In this document: positions 1 to 5,412 of the stretch, in pieces
Numbering within the stretch: the first letter of the stretch is position 1
Layout: each line of letters opens with the position of its first letter
Assembly (NCBI GenBank): GCA_945875065.1
Contig: CAMCJC010000066.1
Location: 1 to 9,991 of the forward strand
Origin: an uncultured Propionibacteriaceae bacterium
GTDB taxonomy: Bacteria > Actinomycetota > Actinomycetes > Propionibacteriales > Propionibacteriaceae
Length of the DNA stretch: 9,991 nucleotides
Reading direction: 5' to 3'
Notes under the pieces: model-generated
The model's database searches: none
Seen by the model: the letters and a program-made list of their open reading frames with translations, nothing else
What the model was told of the DNA's origin: nothing
Made by a program: the position numbers and the translations under genes

Positions 1-51
1 CACACCCCCGTTCACTCAAAACGGCGATTCGCGCCCACAAGAGGAGGGCGG

Positions 52-75
52 CCCTGTCGGGCTAGCCGGGCAGGG
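52..75. terminator. GC-rich hairpin, possible terminator of an upstream gene
   Basis: The 24 bases form a near-perfect palindrome. CCCTG (52-56) pairs with CAGGG (71-75), and the inner core GGCTAGCC (60-67) is self-complementary, with one G-G mismatch and one G-T wobble between them. No T-tract follows on either strand. It may be a U-less actinobacterial terminator for a gene lying left of the window, or simply a protein-binding palindrome. Confidence 0.3.
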
Positions 76-128
76 GCGGCTGGGTAGGGGGACACGGCCC
101 GACCGGCCACACAGACACAGCCATACCA

Positions 129-208
129 GGAGGCCTATTCACGGGCGACACCTCGGCTGCTGAAATCCCTGGTCAGGCTGCCTTGAAGATGGCCGTGAAT
201 AACCCTCC
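129..208. repeat. 80-bp segment bounded by imperfect inverted repeats
   Basis: The left arm GGAGGCCTATTCACGG (129-144) and the reverse complement of the right arm (193-208, GGAGGGTTATTCACGG) agree at 14 of 16 positions. The interior is not palindromic and has no gene. The layout resembles a MITE or the residual ends of an insertion sequence. I see no target-site duplication in the flanks (TACCA on the left, AGAAA on the right), and I cannot assign an IS family. Confidence 0.45.
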
Positions 209-248
209 AGAAATGTCACACCCAGCTAGCGACCAAACCCACCAGGTT

Positions 249-263
249 CCTGAATAACCCTCC
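249..263. repeat. Third copy of the TGAATAACCCTCC repeat
   Basis: TGAATAACCCTCC at 251-263 exactly repeats 196-208 in the same orientation, 55 bp further on. It lies just downstream of the cation-efflux gene stop. It looks like a stray end of the same element as 129-208. Confidence 0.5.
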
Positions 264-298
264 CGGTGTGAAGGGGGAATCCAGTGGCGCCCTCACTA

Positions 299-1258
299 CT
301 AGATCCGTAGCGACTCCGCGTGGGCTTCGGCGTAGGCCTTGGATTCCAACTGGAGGGTGCTGTGGTCGATGCAGATGCCGTGGTGTTCACGGAGGCATTC
401 GGTGATGTCACCGAGGAGCTCCAGGGAGTGGCCGTCGGTGAAGCATTCCTCCTCCAGGATGACGTGGGCGCTGAGAACCGGGAGGCCGGTGGCGATCATC
501 GAGGCGTGGAGGTCGTGAACAGCAACGACGTGCGGCCTGTCCAGCATGTGTTTACGGACCTCCTCGAGGTCGAGGCCACGAGGTGCGGATTCCAGCAGGA
601 TCGCGCCCGACTCGCGCAGCAGCACGACGGCGCGCGGCACGATCAGCGCGGCGACGACAAGGCCAGCTACGGCGTCAGCCCTCGTCCAACCGGTGACGGC
701 GATGACGCCCGCCGCCGCTAGGACGCCAACGGAGCCGAGGGCGTCGTTCGCGACCTCCAGGAACGCGGCCCGCATGTTGAGGTTTTCACCGCGACCTCCG
801 GCGAGGATGAGCAGCGACAGCAGGTTGGCTAGCAGGCCGAGCGCCCCGATGATGGCGAGCCCCGTCGAACCGACCTCCGGCGGGTGGATCAGCCGCTGGA
901 CGCCCTCGACGACGGCATACGCGCCGACCACCAGCAGCACCGACGCCTGCGCGGCCGCCGCGATGACCTCGGCCCGCTGCCAGCCCCACGTCCGCTTCTG
1001 CGACGGCGGCCGCGACATCAGGATCGATGCGCCGAGAGCGACGACCAGACCGAGTGAGTCGGTCAGCATGTGGGCGGCGTCGACGAGGAGCGCGAGGCTA
1101 CCTGTGATGACCGCCCCCACGACCTCAGCCAGGAAGAATCCCCCGGTGATGGCAAGCGCTGCGATGAGCCGACCGCGGTTAGTGTTGGCATTCGCGTGGC
1201 TGTGGTGCTGACCGCCGTGGGAGTGGTCGTGGCCGGCGTGGTCGTGATGGTGGCCCAT
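299..1258 (-). CDS. CDF-family heavy-metal cation efflux protein (CzcD/ZitB-like)
   Basis: This is an inner-membrane metal/proton exchanger of the cation diffusion facilitator family, exporting divalent cations such as Zn or Cd from the cytoplasm. The 319-aa length is normal for the family. Residues 2-21 carry ten histidines, a typical metal-binding leader. Six membrane segments follow (about 31-212). TM2 has the H63-x3-D67 half of the metal site within DAAHMLTDSLG. In TM5 the usual His-x3-Asp appears as E168-x3-D172 (EVANDALGS). The cytoplasmic C-terminal domain has the family's VHDLHASMIATGLPVLSAHV block (247-266) and HSTLQLE (299-305). The ATG is preceded by GAGGAG with a 4-base spacer. 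It lies 12 bp after the ArsR-type regulator and is presumably co-transcribed, so induction by metal is expected. The exact metal is inferred, not shown. Confidence 0.93.
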   Translation of the reverse strand: MGHHHDHAGHDHSHGGQHHSHANANTNRGRLIAALAITGGFFLAEVVGAVITGSLALLVDAAHMLTDSLGLVVALGASILMSRPPSQKRTWGWQRAEVIAAAAQASVLLVVGAYAVVEGVQRLIHPPEVGSTGLAIIGALGLLANLLSLLILAGGRGENLNMRAAFLEVANDALGSVGVLAAAGVIAVTGWTRADAVAGLVVAALIVPRAVVLLRESGAILLESAPRGLDLEEVRKHMLDRPHVVAVHDLHASMIATGLPVLSAHVILEEECFTDGHSLELLGDITECLREHHGICIDHSTLQLESKAYAEAHAESLRI

Positions 1259-1270
1259 GTCGCTCCTCGG

Positions 1271-1642
1271 TCAGGCTCTCGCGTCGAGGCGGTGGGTGGG
1301 GCAGGCGGCGATGGTGTTGCCGCTCGCCGCGAGCAGCGTCTCGGCGGCTTCGAGCAGCGCCGCGGTCGCCTCCGGGTGGGCGAGGGCGTAGAACGACGAC
1401 CGGCCCTGCGCGCGAACCGTGACGATGCCGCAATCGAGCAGGCAGGACAGGTGCTTGCTGACGGTTGACTGCGCGAGCCCGAGGTGGCTGGTCAGGTCGA
1501 CCACACGGTGTTCGCCGCGCGTTAGGTGCTGGACGAGCATCATGCGGGAGCGATCACTGAAAGCGTTGAACAAGCAGGCGGCCAACTCGGCGGCCTCGCG
1601 CTCGGCTGCGAGGTCAGGCTCCAGCGGTGAAATCATCGTCAT
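1271..1642 (-). CDS. ArsR/SmtB-family metal-sensing repressor, CmtR-like
   Basis: This 123-aa winged-helix repressor releases DNA when it binds metal. The recognition-helix region reads VVDLTSHLGLAQSTVSKHLSCL (47-68), and the wing is GRSSFYAL (80-87). Cys67 and Cys71 in LSCLLDCGIV occupy the places of the two Cd/Pb-binding cysteines in the DNA-binding domain of mycobacterial CmtR. A third Cys (114) sits near the C-terminus, as in CmtR. Cys23 is an extra. This points to a thiolate sensor for Cd(II)/Pb(II). I chose the ATG at 1642 because homologous ArsR proteins begin about here and a leaderless promoter fits it; an open frame extends 30 codons further upstream with no support. It is the first gene of a two-gene operon with the CDF pump and diverges from a methyltransferase. 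The family is certain; the metal specificity is inferred. Confidence 0.92.
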   Translation of the reverse strand: MTMISPLEPDLAAEREAAELAACLFNAFSDRSRMMLVQHLTRGEHRVVDLTSHLGLAQSTVSKHLSCLLDCGIVTVRAQGRSSFYALAHPEATAALLEAAETLLAASGNTIAACPTHRLDARA

Positions 1643-1677
1643 AGGGCGATGATAGCGCTTGTTGGAGATGTTGGGAA
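1643..1677 (-). promoter_or_regulatory. Leaderless promoter of the CmtR-like gene
   Basis: Reading the minus strand, a -10 hexamer TATCAT (1654-1649) is followed by six bases, and then the A of the ATG at 1642. Initiation at the usual distance would therefore start the mRNA on the start codon. A -35-like TTCCCA (1677-1672, four of six consensus positions) lies 17 bases upstream. No Shine-Dalgarno sequence precedes this ATG, which fits a leaderless message. Repressor binding over this element would explain autoregulation. Confidence 0.5.
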
Positions 1678-1691
1678 GGGTGTGCTGGAAA

Positions 1692-2357
1692 ATGTCAGAA
1701 CCAACCAGCAGGATGAGCGACGTGAACAGCAACGAACCGCAGTCGCCGTCCGAGTTTTGGGAGGACCGCTACCAAAGCGCCGAGCAGATCTGGTCCGGCA
1801 AAGTCAATCGCGTCCTAGAGGAGGTCGCGGGCTCGTTGCCGCCAGGCACGGCGCTCGACCTGGGGTGCGGCGAGGGCGGCGATGTCGTCTGGCTCGCTCG
1901 GCGCGGTTGGGCCGTTACCGGCATAGATATTTCCCCGACGGCGGTGGAACGCGCTGCTGCCGCCGCCGATGCGGCCGGGGTGGGTGGCAGGGTCGAGTTC
2001 GTAGCCGCTGACCTGACGACTCTGCCTGCCGGCAGATATGACCTCGTGACGGCTAGTTTCCTGCACGCCCCCGTCGGCGTCGAGTTGCCGCGCATCGCCA
2101 TCCTCAAGCAGGCCGCTGAGCGGGTCGCGGCCGGAGGCCACCTGCTCGTGACAGGCCATGCCGCATTCCCGCCGTGGGCCGATGTACCGGATCATGAGTA
2201 TGAGTTCGCTAGCCCGCAGGAGGAGATCGAGCTGCTCGGACTAGGCGATCAATGGGAGGTGCTCGCGGCCGAACTTCGGCCGCGGGAGGCGACGTCGCCG
2301 TCGGGGGAGCAGACCACGCTTGAAGATGCGGTGATCCTGCTCCGTCGACGGCACTAG
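1692..2357 (+). CDS. Class I SAM-dependent methyltransferase, TehB-like
   Basis: This 221-aa cytosolic protein has a Rossmann-fold methyltransferase domain. FWEDRYQSAEQIWSG (22-36) is the N-terminal signature of small TehB/thiopurine-type methyltransferases. Motif I is LDLGCGEGGD (55-64), the acidic residue after strand 2 is in VTGIDIS (75-81), and AADL (105-108) should contact the adenine. The substrate is unknown; relatives methylate small nucleophiles, thiols or metalloids. The ATG at 1692 has GGAAGGG 11 bases upstream. ATG 1713 is an alternative giving 214 aa but has no properly spaced ribosome site. It diverges from the CmtR-like regulator across a 49-bp gap (70 bp with the alternative start), so it may share metal-responsive control. 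Its TAG overlaps the stop of the convergent antiporter. Confidence 0.88.
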   Translation: MSEPTSRMSDVNSNEPQSPSEFWEDRYQSAEQIWSGKVNRVLEEVAGSLPPGTALDLGCGEGGDVVWLARRGWAVTGIDISPTAVERAAAAADAAGVGGRVEFVAADLTTLPAGRYDLVTASFLHAPVGVELPRIAILKQAAERVAAGGHLLVTGHAAFPPWADVPDHEYEFASPQEEIELLGLGDQWEVLAAELRPREATSPSGEQTTLEDAVILLRRRH

Positions 2358-4075
2358 TGATGGCCGGGGCTCAGCTGAGCTAGTCGTAGCTCGTTGTCGT
2401 CGACTAGGCGTTCGGCCCGTTCGATGGTCTGCGACGAGAACTCTCCCCGCCGTTTTTCCTCCGTCAGCACGGCCCGCTCGGCCCTCAACTCGGCGGTGCG
2501 GAGGCGGCGGAACTGGGCGGTCAGGTCTTCGCGCGGCTTGATCAGTTTCTCGGCGCGTAGACGCCGCTCGGCGATCTGATCCCGGAATGCCTCCTCGATC
2601 CGCGGGTCGACGGGCTCGCGTTCGATGGCGGCGTCGAGCGCCTCTTCGGCACGGTCGACCAAACGTTTGGAAAGCTCGCTGAGTTCGCGGCGTTCCGAGG
2701 CGACAGAGTCGGCTCGCAGATGCAATGCCTTGACCACGGGCGCCAGCAGGAAGCCTTGTGGCAGCAGCGTCGCGAGGGCGACGATGAACGCGATCAGCAC
2801 CAGAACCTGGTACTGCGGGTGGGTTGGGGGGAGTGTCTGCGAGCCGGCGATAGTCACGACGCCGCGCATGCCTGCCAAGGAGATGACTATGTAGTCGCGC
2901 CAGCCGAGGCGCTGGTCGCGCTCGGCGGTGATGTCGAAACGGGCTTTCTCGAGGCGCTGCTCCCCGCTGGCGACGTACCGCGCCAAGGGACGCGGGAGGG
3001 CCGTGCCGCCATTAGCGGAACCATCGTCCAACCGGCGTCGGGCCGCGTGGTATCGCCTTGCCTGGCGCCTAGCGGAGTCGCGCATCGACAGGATCACGAA
3101 TGGCAGATAGGCGAAGCGGACCAGGATCAAGACGACGGTGACTACGCCGCCGACACCGAGCGCCAGCAGCAGCGTGCCATCGCGATGGGCGGCGACCACG
3201 AGCGGCGGCAGCAGGTAGCCCATCAGCAGGAAGACACCGTTTTCGACGACAGCGATGAACGCCTCCCACATGGCGCCTTCGGTACGCCTAGAGCTGGCGG
3301 CGATGCGTCCTGGTCCCAGATTGCCGACGACGATGCCTGCGACCACTACCGCGACGACACCGGAGGCGTGCACAGCCTCGGCCAGGAGGAACGCCGTGAA
3401 CGGGGTGATCATCGATGTTGCGATGTCCAAGACATCATCGTCGGTGTGGGTGCGCACCTTGCAGGCGACCTTGCCCGCGACCAGCCCCAGGATGATCGCC
3501 CCCGCGACGGCCCAGGCGAACGATGCGGCAGTACCCCACACCGTCGTCGTCCCAAGACCTGCGGTCGCGATCGAAACGGCGGTGGAGAGCAGCACCAGAG
3601 CGGTAGCGTCGTTGACTAGGCCCTCGCCCTCGAGGATCGAGACGACGCGTGGCGGCAGCCCGAGTCGTCTGCCGAGGCTGAGCGCGGCGACCGCATCGGG
3701 CGGGGCCACGACCGCGCCCAGTGCCAGTGCCAGGGCGAACGAGACGCCAGGCAGCAGCCAGGTTACAGTCAATGCCGCCGCTCCCGCAGAGAACAACACG
3801 AGGACGACGGCGAGGCTGCCAATGACCTTCAGATTGCGGCGGAAATCGACGTAGGGGACGTGCAGGGCCGCGGCGTAGAGCAGCGGTGGTAGCACCGCAC
3901 CGAGGATGATGTGGGGGTCGAGCTCGACGTGCGGGGTCCACGGCAGCGTCGACAACCCCGTCCCGACGACGACCAAGAGCAGCGGCGCCGCGACACCCAG
4001 CCGAGACGCGAAGCTCGAGACGATCCCGGTGACCGCAATCCCAACCACCAACAACAACGTCACATGTTCAACCAT
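2354..4075 (-). CDS. CPA1-family Na+/H+ antiporter
   Basis: This 573-aa membrane antiporter exchanges cytoplasmic Na+ (or K+) for protons and serves pH and salt homeostasis. Hydrophobic helices span roughly residues 5-330 and 393-450. The ion-binding core is visible as GAVVAPPDAVAAL (120-132, Asp127) and EGEGLVNDATALVL (149-162, Asp156). AGMRGVVTIA (401-410) is the conserved GMRG block. A charged segment (331-392) lies between helices, and a long charged, helical cytoplasmic tail (about 455-573) follows, as in YjcE-type proteins of similar length. The ATG at 4075 is preceded by GGAGG with a 5-base spacer; a TTG three bases earlier would be too close to that site. It diverges from an NTF2-like gene and converges on the methyltransferase with overlapping stops. 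The fold is certain; cation preference is not visible. Confidence 0.93.
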   Translation of the reverse strand: MVEHVTLLLVVGIAVTGIVSSFASRLGVAAPLLLVVVGTGLSTLPWTPHVELDPHIILGAVLPPLLYAAALHVPYVDFRRNLKVIGSLAVVLVLFSAGAAALTVTWLLPGVSFALALALGAVVAPPDAVAALSLGRRLGLPPRVVSILEGEGLVNDATALVLLSTAVSIATAGLGTTTVWGTAASFAWAVAGAIILGLVAGKVACKVRTHTDDDVLDIATSMITPFTAFLLAEAVHASGVVAVVVAGIVVGNLGPGRIAASSRRTEGAMWEAFIAVVENGVFLLMGYLLPPLVVAAHRDGTLLLALGVGGVVTVVLILVRFAYLPFVILSMRDSARRQARRYHAARRRLDDGSANGGTALPRPLARYVASGEQRLEKARFDITAERDQRLGWRDYIVISLAGMRGVVTIAGSQTLPPTHPQYQVLVLIAFIVALATLLPQGFLLAPVVKALHLRADSVASERRELSELSKRLVDRAEEALDAAIEREPVDPRIEEAFRDQIAERRLRAEKLIKPREDLTAQFRRLRTAELRAERAVLTEEKRRGEFSSQTIERAERLVDDNELRLAQLSPGHH

Positions 4076-4080
4076 CAAAC

Positions 4081-4100
4081 CCTCCGCGCCGGCCCGGAGG
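4081..4100 (-). promoter_or_regulatory. Inverted repeat containing the antiporter's ribosome site
   Basis: CCTCCG (4081-4086) and CGGAGG (4095-4100) are perfect inverted arms around an 8-base GC loop. On the minus strand, the arm nearest the ATG supplies the GGAGG used for translation. If the transcript includes both arms, the ribosome site would be paired. If transcription starts from the -10 at 4108-4103, the repeat overlaps the start site and would act as an operator instead. Confidence 0.4.
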
Positions 4101-4102
4101 AC

Positions 4103-4108
4103 ATTCTA
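4103..4108 (-). promoter_or_regulatory. Putative -10 element of the antiporter gene
   Basis: On the minus strand this reads TAGAAT, five of six positions of the TATAAT consensus, placing transcription start near 4096 and a leader of about 20 bases. No good -35 hexamer is present at 16-18 bases upstream, so the call rests on the -10 alone. Confidence 0.35.
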
Positions 4109-4149
4109 CTTAGGGCACCATGGGGGAAGGCCTAGCGAAGGAATGGATG

Positions 4150-4521
4150 ATGGATCGCAGTGACGAGGTTATCGAGGCCTGGCAGCGGCAGCTAGCGGCG
4201 ATGGATGCCGGCGACACGGCGGCCCTAGCCGAGTGCTTCACCGACGACGCCCACCTGGTCCACATGACCGGCTACGTCCAGCCGCTCGAAGAGTGGATGC
4301 GGGAGATGCGCGCCGGCAAGTTCGTCTACCACGAGGTCATCGAACAAGGCGCGGAGGTGAAGGTGGACGGTGAGACGGCGGTCCTGGACGGGCGCGCCAT
4401 CACGGGCTACCGCTCCGACGGTTCGGGCCAAGCGTGGCCGCTGCGGATGCGCCAGAGCTACCGCCTAGTCGAGGGCAACTGGCTCTGCGAGGAAAGCCGA
4501 GTCACGCTCCAGCAGCCGTAG
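4150..4521 (+). CDS. SnoaL-like/NTF2-fold small protein
   Basis: This 123-aa soluble protein has the cone-shaped NTF2-like fold. The opening helix VIEAWQRQLAAMDAGDTAALAECFTDDA (7-34), with its 'amount-of-time, area-of-death' pattern, is typical of SnoaL/DUF4440 proteins. The later strands YHEVIEQGAEVKVDGETAVLDGRAITGY (60-87) and the closing WPLRMRQSYRLVEGNWLCEESRVT (96-119) complete the usual sheet. Members act as small-molecule isomerases, hydrolases or binding proteins; nothing here identifies the ligand. I chose ATG 4150 because AAGGA lies 7 bases upstream. ATG 4147 is nearly equivalent, and ATG 4120 would add ten residues without a better ribosome site. It is a single gene, divergent from the Na+/H+ antiporter and convergent with the O-methyltransferase. 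Confidence 0.8.
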   Translation: MDRSDEVIEAWQRQLAAMDAGDTAALAECFTDDAHLVHMTGYVQPLEEWMREMRAGKFVYHEVIEQGAEVKVDGETAVLDGRAITGYRSDGSGQAWPLRMRQSYRLVEGNWLCEESRVTLQQP

Positions 4522-4587
4522 CCACCCGTGTGCGAATGCTGTTCTGGGGGCAGGGGAGAGAGCGAGGCTAGATGGCGCCGGGCCGGG

Positions 4588-5388
4588 TCAGGCGAAGTCG
4601 ACCACTACCTCGTACATGCCCTTGATTAGGCGCATCCCGGTGAATCCGGCCCGGATGCTGAGCGGAAGGCGCTTGCGGTCCGGCAGATAGGTGCTGAAGT
4701 CGAACTCAACGCGCACGTTGCTGATGCGGTCGCTCCAGGTGCGGACCTCGTATGGGTCCTTGACCTTGAAGGGCATCCTTGCGTCCGGGGTCCCGTTCCT
4801 GGCGACGCTGCGCTCGCTCATCCTCGTCACGGTCGGCGATTCCGCGTCGTAGCACAGTTTTGCGCCCGGGAAGCGGTCACCGAAGGCGCGGATGAGGCTC
4901 CGGACGTCCTCGACCTCCAGGTAGTAGAAGACCCCGGCCGCGATCGCGACGACGCCGTGCTCGCCGTTGACGTGCTCCAGCCAGCGGAGATCGGTCGCCG
5001 AGTATGGAAGGTCGACCTCCCTGGGGTGGGGGTCGACCCAGCGGCGGCGCGCTTCAAGGACCTCGGGGAAGTCGAGGTTGTAGACGACGGACTTCGGCTC
5101 GGTTAGCTCGTCGACGAGCCTGTCGAGGCCGCATCCGATGTTGACCACGGCGGCGCCGGGGCGGGCTGCGAGATAATCGTTGATCTCGCGGAGCGTCATG
5201 AGGTGGCGCAGCCCATACACGGCAGTCGGAAAGGCGCCTAGCTGCTGCGCGGTGCTGCCTTCGGCCCGCCGGATTCTCAGGGCCTCTTGCGCCCAAGGAT
5301 CGGGAAACAGATCGGGCCAGCGACGAGAAGCCTCGGCGCGCCCCATGAGTGGGAAGAACAAGGTCTGTTGCACATCACTCAAGCTCAT
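4588..5388 (-). CDS. TcmP/LCM-family SAM-dependent O-methyltransferase
   Basis: This 266-aa cytosolic methyltransferase belongs to the leucine carboxyl methyltransferase/TcmP family (Pfam LCM type), whose members methylate carboxyl or hydroxyl groups of small molecules and polyketides. The N-terminus VQQTLFFPLMGRAEASRRW (6-24) with the DPWAQEA region is typical. The SAM site is VVNIGCGLDRLVDEL (81-95), followed by acidic D106 in YNLDFPEV. AAGVFYYLEVEDV (150-162) and DRFPGAKLCYDAES (171-184) are family blocks. The ATG abuts a DtxR/IdeR-like iron box and has no Shine-Dalgarno sequence, suggesting a leaderless, iron-repressed message. It follows the YeiH-family gene by 24 bp on the same strand, so read-through is also possible. 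The substrate is unknown; iron control hints at siderophore or iron-starvation metabolism, which is inference. No siderophore genes are visible in the window. Confidence 0.88.
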   Translation of the reverse strand: MSLSDVQQTLFFPLMGRAEASRRWPDLFPDPWAQEALRIRRAEGSTAQQLGAFPTAVYGLRHLMTLREINDYLAARPGAAVVNIGCGLDRLVDELTEPKSVVYNLDFPEVLEARRRWVDPHPREVDLPYSATDLRWLEHVNGEHGVVAIAAGVFYYLEVEDVRSLIRAFGDRFPGAKLCYDAESPTVTRMSERSVARNGTPDARMPFKVKDPYEVRTWSDRISNVRVEFDFSTYLPDRKRLPLSIRAGFTGMRLIKGMYEVVVDFA

Positions 5389-5406
5389 TAGGCAAGCCTA
5401 ACTCTT
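5388..5406 (-). promoter_or_regulatory. DtxR/IdeR-like iron box over the methyltransferase start
   Basis: TTAGGCAAGCCTAACTCTT (plus strand) matches 15 of 19 positions of the consensus iron box for DtxR/IdeR, TWAGGTWAGSCTWACCTWA. It has perfect TTAGGC/GCCTAA arms around AA. On the minus strand, TAGGCT (5400-5395) within the box is a TANNNT -10 element exactly six bases before the ATG at 5388. A bound repressor would cover the promoter of a leaderless transcript. Confidence 0.6.
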
Positions 5407-5412
5407 ATCGAA

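Larger units (their letters stand above)
1..298. other. Gene-free left edge with hairpin and short repeats
   Basis: No reading frame here looks like a real gene. The first frame is open from the window edge to a TAG at 85-87, but its short Arg/Gly-rich translation matches no family I recognise. It could be the tail of a gene outside the window or chance. The stretch contains a near-palindromic hairpin at 52-75 and three related repeats at 129-144, 193-208 and 249-263, all downstream of the cation-efflux gene that ends at 299. Confidence 0.6.

Noticed and set aside
1..87. Open frame from the left edge, possible end of an upstream gene
   Set aside because: The 28-residue Arg/Gly-rich tail matches nothing I recognise, and such a short frame is expected by chance at this GC content.
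196..263. A CRISPR-like array from the direct repeats
   Set aside because: There are only two direct copies of 13 bases, with no regular repeat-spacer structure and no cas genes nearby.
546..1211. Long plus-strand open frame opposite the CDF gene
   Set aside because: Its low-complexity Arg/Ala/Ser/Thr translation is typical of an antisense shadow in GC-rich DNA, and the opposite frame has clear family motifs.
1643..1732. A 30-codon upstream extension of the ArsR-type regulator
   Set aside because: It would overlap the divergent methyltransferase start, has no ribosome site, and gives a hydrophobic leader unlike ArsR proteins. A leaderless promoter fits ATG 1642.
2720..3619. A 299-codon plus-strand open frame opposite the Na+/H+ antiporter
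   Set aside because: The translation is rich in Gln, Asp, Arg and His with no domain, and the minus-strand frame is an unmistakable CPA1 antiporter.
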